Origin: Halichondria panicea
Taxonomy: Eukaryota; Porifera; Demospongiae; Suberitida; Halichondriidae
DNA length: 64,000 nt
Assembly: GCF_963675165.1 (NCBI RefSeq)
Contig: NC_087384.1
Coordinates: forward strand, 5,821,182 to 5,885,181
Reading direction: 5' to 3'
A program made the position numbers and the translations under genes. Positions within the stretch are counted from its first letter, which is position 1, and every line of letters begins with the position of its first letter. The notes under the pieces were generated by a model. That model worked only from the letters and a program-made list of their open reading frames with translations, searched no databases and was not told where the DNA came from. This document shows positions 45,125-58,300 of this stretch, one piece after another.

Positions 45125-48100
45125 AAGATAAGGGGTATGTGGTGTGTGTGTGTGTACAAGATAAGGGTATGTGGTGTGTGTGTGTGTACAAGATAAGGGT
45201 ATGTGGTTTGGGGGGTATGTCCTATGATCTTTGTTCCCACAAATTAATTGCATGCTAAAAACCTAATTGTGCTTTAAATGTCTACTCTTTCCTACTCTAG
45301 CATCTGCTCCCGTTTTTTCGTCGCTATGACACGTTGGCCGGGAACGTCTCTGCAGATGTGAGGGCATACCTAGCGTCCCCCTCAGCCGCCACAACCATGC
45401 TCCAGGCTAAGAAGAGCAGTGACCGGAAGCAGCTGGTTGAGATGGTAACCAACTACCAGCTGATGAAAGGAATCACCAAGTTGTTCACTCTGGACCCTAT
45501 GCTGGCTTTAGTCTCTCCCACGGTGTGTATGTGTGTGTGAGTGTGAGTGTGAGGGGGTGGGAATGTGTGGAGTGTGGAGTGTGTGTAAGTCTTCTATGTA
45601 CCATACATTCAATTGTCTTTCCAACAGCTTGTATTTTTTCTAGCTATGCTCTCACACATACCCCTCACACCCTCAACTCCCTCACAGACGGACCATCTTT
45701 CGGAGTGCCTGGTGTTCATGACGGGACTGGTAGGGCTAGTCCAACACCAGGGGATTTCCCTCCTCCCTATCGAGGCCTCCAACGTCCTTCTCCTCCTCCA
45801 TCAGCCGGAGAATATCAAGAACTGGGACCCCAAAGACCCCATGGCCGCATTTTGGGACGTCAGTGGACAGGTAGGTGTGGTGGGTGTGTGTGATATTATT
45901 GTTTGTCTGGCATGGGCATTGCATGTACTTCTGCAGTGAATATCTGTATATATGTACTTACCATCTATATTTGCTATATTTGCATGGGTAGAGCCTTTTT
46001 GTTTTTTGGAATTGATGATAGCTTTTAGTTCATGCAACCTCACACCCCTCACACACACCCCTCACACTCCACACACACACCTCACACTCCACCACACACA
46101 CCTCACACTCTACACACACCTCACAGGTCACCTACTCAATCGCCCTGAAGCTCTTCAGTCGTAAAACCAATGATCCAATTCAATTACTCAACTGGCTCAA
46201 ACAAATCCTCTACTATCGCACCAAGTTTCTACGGCAACACGAAACAGAGGCGTCCCTCGGAAGCAGCTGCAAAATTCTCCAACAGACGTACACAATGCTC
46301 GAGACTGTTCTTCTCCTTTTCCTAAGACACACAAACACGGAAGCCGTTCAAATCTCTCTCTCGTGTTTCGAGTACCTTGTACAAGAGGCAGAGCTTGTGC
46401 AGAATCCAATTGAGGGAATTTCCATACCGTACGCTCCTAACCTTCGCTCCTATCGTCAACTCAGTGAGCTGAGTCAGCACAAATTGATCGGACGAGCCCA
46501 GCAACAGAAACAGAACAGAGCCATCCTCAAGAGTCTGGTGCACACTCCAGGCAGTGCCCTGGCCTGGGAGGATACTTACTCCTCGTGGAGAGTCACCAAG
46601 TCGCTACTACTGACATACCAGAAGCCCAAAGATGACACAGTACAGCAAGAGTACCTGAGTCGACTCAACATTCGGAGTAAAGTGACCTCCACGTCAAACT
46701 TGCCCAAAGATCCTCAGCTAAGTGAAGAGAACCTACAATCCGAGCTGATGAACTGGACCAATATGACCGGGTTTCTGTGCTCTCTGGCGGGTGTGTCAAC
46801 GAAATCATCAGCCTACCCCCTGTTTCTGTTGTCAGGGGCATCCAACATGCCTGACGGTGTTGACCCGGCACTCTCTGCTCCGTCAATGTCTCCACCACAT
46901 TGTTAGTTTGATGATTGTATTATTATATTAAATAAACTGTCCCTTACCCCCCACTTCCAGTTCAATAAACTAAAAATTACAATTTTCCCACAAAATTGAA
47001 ATAGATTTCATTATGTTTTAACCCCTTAATTAGCGTCTCCTATACATATACGAGACCCCATCCACCCTGTGAGCCTGAGGGTGAAGAGGAGCTCCAGTTA
47101 TCACGGCCGTCCCAAGAGTGTCCACACCCCCTACAGTAGATCGGGTCAGTGCGTGGGTGTGTCTGTATGTACCTTCTTTATAGTCTGTGTATATACACAG
47201 ACTATAAAGAAGGTACAGGTTAGCTCACATGATCCACTATATAGTGGATCATGTGAGCTAACCTGTCTCTGCATGATAGCTAGTCTATTGTGTTAATTTA
47301 TCAAGTGAGCTCTCGGCCTTCTCGGGCAGAAATTTCGTTTGTTTGTTCTAATTAAGCACGTACACGTAGGCAGGTGTCCACCACAATTTCAATATTATTA
47401 ATGTAAGAAACTTGTCCTCTACAATGTAGCTCACTACGATTGTGTGTCCTCTAACCTACATGTAGCTACAGTGCACTGTTAATAAGCACACCCACTTTCA
47501 TGTATCTAGCTTACATGTGCATGTACGTACTCCCGCCCACTCCACCCCACACACACAGGTCACCATAGTGAGACAGCGACAAATTTGACTCGTATAGGAA
47601 GTGGTCCAGGTGAGAACACGGTCATCGTCCATGACGACAAGAAGCCGTCACGAGGGTCACAAACCGAGTCATTCATATCTGAGCTCATGCTTCTACTGAG
47701 GTGAGGGAACAATCATCTTTATAAATGGAGTTACAGCAGCTGGGAGTACTATAGTATAGTGGGGGAGAAAGGGGGAGAGAGGGGGAGACAGTGAGGGGTG
47801 GGGAGAATGTAGCTTAAGTTACTTCAAGAGTATATGATAGAGAAGAGAGTATCGAACGTAGGCATGCTAGATTACATCACCCACGCTTGGATTGGTCAGT
47901 GTGCAAATTCCAAGCTTGTGACAGATACAGGAAGTCACGTTACTCTTCGCATACATCTGATGTACAGTATGCCTACGTTCGATACTCCCTTCTCTTATCA
48001 TAATTATACTCTTGGTTGGAGGGAGAGTCTTTTAATTAGTTTTGAATACTTTGACTGAAATACATATTTACAGTGGAACAAATAATTCCCTAAGGAAAGG

Positions 48101-49850
48101 CCAACTGTGATAGTGAAGGGCCGGGTCCCAAAGGAACAGTTTGTGTACTGTATAATTTGTTCCCCAAGTGTGTTATTAAAAAAATGATCATAGAGGTAGC
48201 ATTGAAAGTATTTGGCGCTGCATTATACAGGAGCAGCACTTATCACACACACCTCACACCTACACCACCACCCACACACTTCACACACACACACCACCAC
48301 CCCTCAGATGTGACAACGAGACCCTGGGTGTCCAGTTACGAGAGACGGTGAAGGAGTTGATCTCCTATGAACTTAGTCCCTCGGTCTACCTCTATCTATT
48401 CCAGTGCATCATGTCCGAGTCAGCCCAGGTGGGTGTGGCCAGTGGGTATGGTCAACATTATAAGAGATTCTTGCTTGCAGAATATACTAGCAGTAGCTTC
48501 ACAAATTTCATAATACATGCTTCTATCACATGACATGCTCCTAATGTCACATGACCTGTCCACACACGCACTCTCGTGATGTTCAGGTGTTTTCTGAGGG
48601 GGGTGCTCTGGTGCAGGAGAACAACACAGCTCTGATAGAGCAGCTGGTATCCATCGTACAACACGTCATTGACACCAAGACGGAGGGAGCGTTGGAACAT
48701 CTCGGGCACGTCAAGATGGACGACATCGTGCTCAACCTGATCATGTGAGCTCTACACGATACATACGTATAGTTGTGTGACTGTCATGAGCTACGACTCC
48801 ACTAGCTGTCATGTAATGGTAGGGATGTGCCCACACTGGTCAGTGGTGGTTGGTACATTTACTTGGAAGCATGTTAGGCTATAAAAGCGGCGAATTTGCG
48901 AGATGGTTGAGATTGAAAATAGCCACACCTACACCACCCCCACACCTCACACCCACTCCACACACTCACACCTCACACACACTCCACACACTCACACACA
49001 CACTCCACACACTCACACCCTCACAGGTACGTGAACAGCCTTGACCCGTGTGAGCACACTCTCACCATACGTATCAAACTCTGTCATCTCATCGAGACGC
49101 TCATGACCAAGTCACGTGACCTATCATTCCGAGCAGAGGTACAATTCCGTAACCAAGTGGCCCAGGTTCTGGCTCGGTGGTTGAGGGGCGAGGTCTATAT
49201 CTCAGAGAACATCTCACATGAGCAAAACCTCCACAAGTGAGTTGACGATTCACGTAGCTCTTGTTTTCCAAAAACAGTTTCACTTTCAACATGTACAGTT
49301 GATTTAAGTCCACCTGGCAATACTGTGAGTAAACACAAAGCAAAGTGTTGCAACATGATTGCACTGTTGCCATAGCTACGTGTACATGTATCTATTTAGT
49401 CATGTGTAGTATGGCACATTTCTTTCGTTTTTTTCAGTAGTAGATAATGGGTCAGTCAATTTCTATTGAAACTAGGCTCTAGCTTAATTAGCGTTCTCGG
49501 CACCCCTACAGGGGGTACATGTATGGTCAGTCGTTAAACCTGTTTGCACTGTACCTCCATTGCACCTACAAGTATGGTGATTACATGCACATGTACATGT
49601 ATGAGAGGGCTATAAGACTTAGTGCAGCAGTTATAGACTAGCTACATGTAGTAATAATAGTCTAGTGAAGATGCGTGTACAGTGTAAGTGGTGGTTGTAT
49701 TGATCATGCCCCTCCCTCCTTATCAGTGAGCTGGATCTGAACGTGTTGCGTGCCATGAGTCTGGTGATGTCAGGGCTAGTGCTCCAGTCCAAAAACAACG
49801 TTGTTCACGTCTTTGAAGAGAAGGAGAAGCTGTTCTTAAAGTGAGCAACA

Positions 49851-49894
<44 letters not shown>

Positions 49895-49945
49895 GCACAC
49901 ACACACACACACACACACGCACGCACACACACACACACACGCACG

Positions 49946-49994
<49 letters not shown>

Positions 49995-52329
49995 AGTCTA
50001 TGTGCATACACACAACGCTACACCACCTCCCCTCCTCAGGCACTTTGATGCATTCATCAACCTGATCAATGCTCTCAACTCAGTGGACTGGAGTTCTCTG
50101 AGCACCCTCCACAAGCAGCCCCTCCTCCGTCACACAGCCTCCCTCAGGGAGCATGTGGTTAGGGCTATGTCCAACATGCTCACTGCCAACATAGACAGTG
50201 GTCTCACCCACGCCATCAGTGAGTCTATGTGGGGGGTAATTCTAGCTATGTGGGGGTCTTGTATGCAGTGTGTCTATACTGTATCTTTCTTCCCGCAGAC
50301 ATGTAAGACATTCAATTGTGCCTACCTTACAGTGCGATTTATTTTTATTATGATAACCCCTACATCACCCACAGCTTTAACCCCTACACCACCACCACCC
50401 TTTAGGTCTCGGCTATCACGAGGACTTGAACACACGGAGCAGTTTCATCGAAGTCTTGACATCCATCCTACGCCAAGGTGCTGAGTTCAACTCACTTGCC
50501 GACACAGCACTTGTCGACCGCTACAACCGAATGTTGGCCCTGGTTACCCAGGAGACGGCCGAGGGGGAATTCCCCATTATGATGGCTCTCATTAACTCTG
50601 TCCCACAGGAAAGCATGGTGAGTACCGTACGACAATAGTACCGTACGACAACAGTGGAGGCTGCAAATAACAACTATGCATGTTCGTAGCGAGGCCCAGC
50701 TGTCCGAGGAAATAACCTCTTGAGGGCATTAGTACGTACGTACATGACGCCGATATAAGTTCTGTGAAAGCATGCAGCCCCTTAGTCTCATCTCTTAGGC
50801 CCAGCTGGACTCTGACATTTTATAAAGTGGAAAGCACGTATAATTATGGGTATCCCCCTTCAGGACGAGTTGGCCGAGGTGTTGGTGATGCTGTTTGATT
50901 ACAAGAACAAACTGGTCTCCTTCCTCTACCGAATTTTCAACACTGAGGTGAGCCAATGATACGTATAATGGGGGCAGGGTCGCTATACGTATAGGGGGGG
51001 GGGGGGGGGGGGCAGGGTTGCTATACGTATTGGGGGGGGGCAGGGTCACTATACGTATTGGGGGGGGGGGGCAGGTGATACCCTTTCTGTACTTGCATGC
51101 ATGTACAGATGTAGTTTAATCTATTATTTTCTGGTTAGAGCTTGCTGTCGAGTCTATAGGAGTATCGAGTATGTTGCTTCACACACACCCACACACACAC
51201 ACCCTCACAGTTGGAGGCCCTTGAGAGCGGGCGTGCTATATTTAGAGGCAACTCCATCGCATGCAAAGTGCTTTCCTGCTCCTTCAAAACCTTCGGCCTC
51301 TACTACCTCCAGTCTGTCGTGAGGCCTCTCATCCTGCAGCTGATGAAGTCAGGTGACACAGACTACGAGGTGGACGCTTCTCGTTTGTCAGATCCGTCCA
51401 AATTGGAACAAAACAGGCAAAATCTTCTCGAACTAGTGCAAACATTCTATAAGACAATTCAGAAATCTCTGCCCAGTCTCCCGCTGCAGTTGAGAACTGT
51501 CTGTCATGTGCTATACTCAGTAAGTCATGTGACTATAATCATGTATTTATAAATTTACATTCATGCGCATACATCTTAATTAGTAGAAAGTGTTGTTCAA
51601 TATAAAGATTCTACAAGTCATGTGATATCATGTGATCCCCAGGTGGTGGTGGCGCACCTTCCTGACGCGTCCCTGGATACGGTCAACAGTGCCATCTTCC
51701 TGAGGTTCGTCAACCCGGCCATTGTGTCCCCTCAGAGTTACGGGCTCATTCCTCAGGGGGAAGTCCCTAACAGCGTACGCAGGGGGCTCACCTTCCTGTC
51801 CAAGGTGGGTGTGGGGGTGTGGTCTCGTGTGTAGCATGTACCCGACCAATCCACAAGCTGGGAAGCACGGCTCAACATCTGCAACTGCATATAGCTCAAT
51901 TAATATATCAATTAATATATTTTCTAGACTCAGCTTACTAAAATTATACTGGATCTGACACGGAATTATGCGCTCCCTAACAGCTGCTAAATATACAACT
52001 GGGATGATTCTCTCTTTCTTTCTTTCTCTCCTCCTCCAGGTGCTGCAAAATCTGGCCAATCACGTACTGTTCCGCAAGGAGGCACACATGAAAGTGTTCA
52101 ACGATTTCCTTGAGGAGAACTTCGAGGACTCTCGTCAGCTGGCCCTGGACATGGCTAGTATGGGGCCGTACATTGAGGGGGAGGCGGGCGAATACATCGC
52201 CTTTCTCAAGGAGAGTTACAAACATCGGATACACTCTCTGCTCTGGAACAATCAGGAGAAGATCACTGCGTACACTGCGTCTATTAGGTGGGCGTTAGAA
52301 GAGTGTGTGTGTGTGTGTGTATGTGTGTG

Positions 52330-52361
<32 letters not shown>

Positions 52362-55300
52362 TGCGTGTGTGTGTGTGTGGCTGCGTCCATTAGGTGGGCG
52401 TTGTGGGTGGGGTGTGTGTATGCATACATGGTTGCTGTAAGCTTTTAATCTCTCAAAATTCCTTATTGTTAATATTTTAAGCATTACATTACTACCCCCT
52501 CTCCAGACTGATTGTATCGTCACGACAACTGTTTGAGGACATGAACACGCTGATGGCTCAGCTGGGGGCCCCCACCTACCGACGTAAGAGAGCAGCGGCC
52601 AGTCCCCGCAGTACCACCATGAGTCAGCTGGAGGACTTCCTCGACAGTATGGCCAACGAGTGCGATGAGAAGACATTGAGAGGACTCAAGGCTAACGAGA
52701 TATTCTATCAGGTGGGTGTAGCTATGATTTCGGGTACATTATGAGTAGTTTTTAGTGGAGCTACGAAATTTGATGCAACCATTCATTTTGACTTGAATGT
52801 TTGGTATCGATCGTTTTTAACAACAATCATGGTCGATCATTACCCATTCTCTGAGTTTGCATGCAGCAAAATTAATTAATTTAAAGTATTCACATGATAA
52901 ATTATAATGTGTTTATTGCTTTGGCACGGCCTCCATTGAGGCATCAGCTCCAGCGGTGCTTTCATTATACATGTACATGTACATTGTACACAACCACACA
53001 CACACATCCGCCCACCCACACACAATACATGCAGGGAGGATTATCCAAACTGGGCAACCCCGTGTTCTACTTTATTGTGAGGAAGTTCCGTGCTGACCAG
53101 CGTCGTGCGTCCAATCAGGTCTTCTATCACATGATCAGCCTCCTCAAGGCTCGGACAGAGAAAGTGTTTGAACTGGTCATTGACCTCACCCAGTCGACAC
53201 TCATCAACGAGCCTGACGTGAGTTTATATAATTATAACATACAGCTATGTATTAATAATTTATCACACCTGGTACACTTTGGGAATTGCTTCTTGTCTAA
53301 AATTGTCGTGAAACTATCACTCTTACGAAAGGGGCAAGGTTTGTCACGTGACTAGACATGTGGGTGGCCCTATGTATATACTTTGCGTACCCACAAATTG
53401 TCAGAGCGAGGTATTGAGCAGTTTATTATTCAGCAAAGTAAGTTAGAGTGCGCATGCGCATAGTCTATTCTATTGACAGCCCCTCCTCTTTTCAGTTTGC
53501 CATTTTGTCCAGGTTTGCGAGGTTTCGAACTAAAGGGGTCCGGATTAGCGAGATTCTACTGTATTCTACTTTACTGTGTTGTGCGCACGTATATATAGAA
53601 TGTGCGTATATTGTGTGTGTGGCAGGTTCTTACAATAGGGTGATTACGGTAGTTTGGAGGGAAGGTTCACCCCTGCCCCCCCCCCCCACTAGATGAAACC
53701 CTGGTGTTGGTTCTATTAGAAACTCTTATTGGTCAGTATGCAGCCTGAACAATAGCATGATATTGTCCTCGTTTGTATAGGCTAGGCTGTTACATCAATT
53801 GAATGTTACATTCCATAATTATGAAGGTTCATCTATTAATTTGTTCACAGCAGATAATCGTCTTACTCACATTTATACACAATTAGTTTACTCTAGCCAT
53901 GGCTTGTAGTCAGGAGCTTCTGCAGATAGTCGAAATATTAAAATATCATCTTTGAGATACTGAATGTTTGTAGAAGGCTTATGAACAAGGTCAGCGTGGG
54001 AGATGAATTTACGCCAGCCCCATCCATTTGGTGCTTTCTCAACATCTATCACTCTCTGACTGGCCACATAATCTGCTGAGAATGTGAGTGTGCGTTTGAG
54101 ATGGTTCTTGTCTTCCAGTTGGTTAAGTAGCGCGACTGTGATTGTCCCAGTGAACGGCCAGGACAGGGAGTCGTCATTGTCTCCCTTCATGAGATGAGCA
54201 TACACTGAAACATGGGTGCCCTTACCATCACCACGCCCATTGGCAAAAACACAAATACAAAGTTTATACCCTGAAGCTGAGGTGAAAATGGCGGGGCTAA
54301 AAATGTTTTGATTGTCAAATTCAATATTTTTTTTCAATCTGAATGTTACTGTATTCTTCAAGAGTCTGTTTCGTAGTCTCAAGATCTCTTTAGTTGCTAG
54401 TGAAAGATGAAGCTGAGCATCTTCCTCGTGTTTACCTAGATCCTTTCTAAGAGGTTTCTCTCCACAGCCAATACTAAAGTATGTGCAGCGTACTGGTTCA
54501 TTTGGGCAGACCAATGAATGACGTGATTCGTCACAGCGAGAGATTTGTAGTGAGCATTGTTTGCATGTTATCTCTACTTTAGGACAGACTTCCAGATGTG
54601 TAGTAGTTCTCTCATCATACACACCAGCTTCCCTGCAGTGTGGGCATGTGTACTGTCTCTTGGGGCACTCGTTTAGTTCATGGCTTATGGCATTCCTGAA
54701 CTCCATTTCTTTCTGACATTTTGTACACAAATGTGGTCGATTTGGACAGTTAGTAAGGCGGTGATAATCAATGTTTTTCCGTGTGATTCCAATGTTACAA
54801 CCATTTGGGCAAGGAACTAAAATGTTCTCACAGACTTTCTGTATGTGGTCTTCTAGTGATCGAAGCTCTCCCTTCCAGTCACAGTCTTTTGGACATCGAA
54901 CCAAGAGTGACTTCACCTCTTGCTCACCTAAATGCACAGAAACATGTCATTAACTGAAAGCTAATATTTTATCTACATTTTGTATTTGTACTCACTTTTA
55001 AGGTCGTGAAAAACAGTAGATAGCCCCAATTGCAAGAGTGGTCTTCTACAGTGTGGACAGTCATTGCTGAGGGTCTTGTGCTTGTCAATACACACTTTAC
55101 AGAATAGCTTCCCACAGCCGCCATGTTGTTGTGGCTCCCTAACTACTAGCAGACAGATGAGACACTTGAGAGAGTCTGCAGGTTCTTCTATGAAATTGTA
55201 GTCATAACCTCCATCATTGAGTGATAGGCTAGAAAACTGGCCAAACATGTTTAGTTCAACTATAGACAGCACATGTCTAGTCACATGATGTGTATTCAGT

Positions 55301-58300
55301 GCTGTGTGTGTGGGTGTCCCTATGAATATGTTTTGCGGCCACAATTATTTGTTCAATTAGGCTTTAACTGGATTGGCACCACTTTCGTACGTTTTAGCAG
55401 TTTCAGTTAATTATTAATATCTCAATTGGACATTATTAGTTCACAGCAGAAAATGTCCTATATACGTGATACTGTAGCTACACACAGTGAGTACACTCTA
55501 GCCATGGCTTGTGTTTAGGAGCTTCTGCAGATACTCAAAATATTAGAATATCGTTGGTGAGGTACTGAGTATTCTTGTCAACATTGTAGTCGAGGTCAGC
55601 GTGGGAGATGAAAACATGTCAGCCCCATCCATTTGGTGCTCTCTCAACATCCACCACTCTCTGACTGGCCACATCTGCTGATAATATGAGTGTCTCCTTG
55701 AGATGGTTCTTGTCCTCCAGTTGGTTGAGTAGCTCGATTGTGACTAGCCTCCTTCACAAGGGAGGCCTGCTACTGACTGTTTGCGCATGCGCAAAATTAT
55801 TGGATAATTTCCCCATAATGTTTCCTATTAAACTGAAATTTTACCCGAAAAATATCCTGAATAACATATTCACACAAAGAATACTACATACACAGAGCTA
55901 TATAGCTAGCTAGCTAGCTAGAGACAGAGCTGTACGTTTAGTTACAGCAGCTATTCTTCTGATAAAGTCTACATTTAGACTTTCACCAAGGTTAGTGTCA
56001 GATGGGCCTGGCCTGTCCATATAGGTATTGTCAGCCTTCCCTCCGTTCAGACGATTGTCATCCACACGGTTGCAGGCTGTGAGTTCTTTGTTAACATAGC
56101 AGGTTAGGGGTAGCTATTAGAATGCTATCACAGGAGCTAGAAACCTTCACAATTGCACTTCTATCCACTTTCTTCAATCCACTTCCGTTTGTTGTGACGT
56201 CATTGTTTTACTGAGCATTATACGATAATATCCGGAGTCCCCAGTTTCTGGGGATTATGTGGCGCATGCGCAAACAGTCAATACCAGGCCCTCTGGGATC
56301 GAGGCTAGATTGTGACTATCCCAGTGAACGGCCGGACAGGGAGTCATCATTGTCTCCCTTCATGAGACAGACACCCAATGAAACATGAGTGCCCTTACCA
56401 CTACCAATACCATTAGCATGCACTTCGGTACACATCTTATAACCTTCTCCTGAGGTAGAGAAAGGGGGACTAAAAATGTTTTTACATTTTACTTTATTCA
56501 CTTCAAAATGTTTCATTTTCACTGTTGTGTATTCTTCAAGAGTATTATACAACCAATGTTGTAGTACTTGCAGTGAACTGGTTCATTTGGGCAGACCAAT
56601 GGATGGTCAGATTCGTCACACCGAGAGATTTGTAGTGAGCATTGTTTGCATGTTATCTCTACTTTAGGACGGACTTCTAGGAGATGAAAATCTAGACTTT
56701 AGACATAATTATTTGGTGTGTGGGTGTCCCTATGAATATAATTATTTTGCATACCAACGATTATCTATTCCTCCATGATGTATACCATGTCTATTCAATT
56801 TAAGGCCACACAGATAATTACGTTTTGCAAGACATGTACAGTGGAACCTCCGAGTAAAGGGGACACTTTGGAAGTAAAGCTTTTGTCCTCTGGTTGGAGG
56901 TTCATTCAAATTACTATTTATAGTCATATCAAGAGCTTATAGATAGTATGTACATGTATTGTTCATGTATTGTCTGTATATGCACCCTAATAGAGAAGCT
57001 AATGAACTTACTGAAATAAAGCAATTCTTTTGTTAACATAGCAGGCTACGGGTAACTATCAGCTCTTTCTCGGATGGGTTAGAAACCTTCAAGCGAAGTT
57101 TCTATCTACTTCCTTAAATCCACTTCCGTTCGTTGTGACGTCGTTGTTTTACTGAGCATACACGTTGTTATCCTGCGTTAGCCAGTATCTGGCTAATGGT
57201 TAGCGCATGCGCAAGCAGTCGATACCAGGCCCACTCTTCAAGGAAGTACGGCCTGGGATCGAGGCTAGTTGGAGAGCAGCTTCCGTGTTTCTGCCGTCGC
57301 TTTGAGTCTTAGTATGGCTCTATTCTCTTTGCTTACTTCTTGAACAAATGAAAAAACTTGAAAACTGTGCATGCCTGGGGCTGTATAATATTTTTCTATA
57401 GATCCTACAGCTGTTGACCAATGAGATCAATTAGTGGCGACGTAAGTGTGGTATAAACGGTATTGTAGCCCATAATGCATGTATACTATACGTAGGTTCA
57501 ACTACTATACTAGCAATATGACACACAGTCAAAACTTTAACTGTCCTGATAACTTCACTACACACAGTGAGTACACTCCAGCCATGGCTTGTAGTCAGGA
57601 GCTTCTGCAGATACTCGAAATATTAGAGTGTCGTCTTTGAGGTACTGACAGTTTGTAAGAGGCTTTTGAGCGAGGTCAGCGTGAGAGATGAACTGATAGT
57701 AGCCCCATCCTTGCCCTCTCTCATCATCCACCACTTTCTGACTGGCCAAATTTTCTGCTGTGAATACGAGTGTCTCCTTGAGATGGTTCTTGTCTTCTAG
57801 TTGATTGAGTATCTCGATTGTGATTGTCCCAGTGAATGGCCAGGACAGGGAGTCATCATTGTCTCCCTTCATTAAACAAGCATAAACTGAAACATGAGTG
57901 CCCTCGCCAGCACCAATACCATTAGAATACACTTTGATACACATCTTGTAACCTTCTCCTGAGGTGTGGAAAGAGGGGCTAGTAATAGCGTTACTATCAT
58001 ATTTATTGGCTTCAAATGTTTTCATTTTGAATGTTAGTGTTTTTTTCTCGTTCTTTAACTTCAAGACCTCTTCAGTTGCTAGTGAAAGGTGAAGCTGAGC
58101 GTTTTCCTCGTGTGCCCTTATATCTTTTCTTAGAGGCTTCTCCCCACAACCAATGTTGTAGTACTTGCAACGTACTGGTTCATTTGGGCAGACCAATGGA
58201 TGACGTGATTCATTAGAACGAAGGAATTGTTGTGAGCATTTTGAACACTTGACCTTTACGTTAGGACAGACTTCTAGATGTGTAGTAGTTCTCTCATCAT

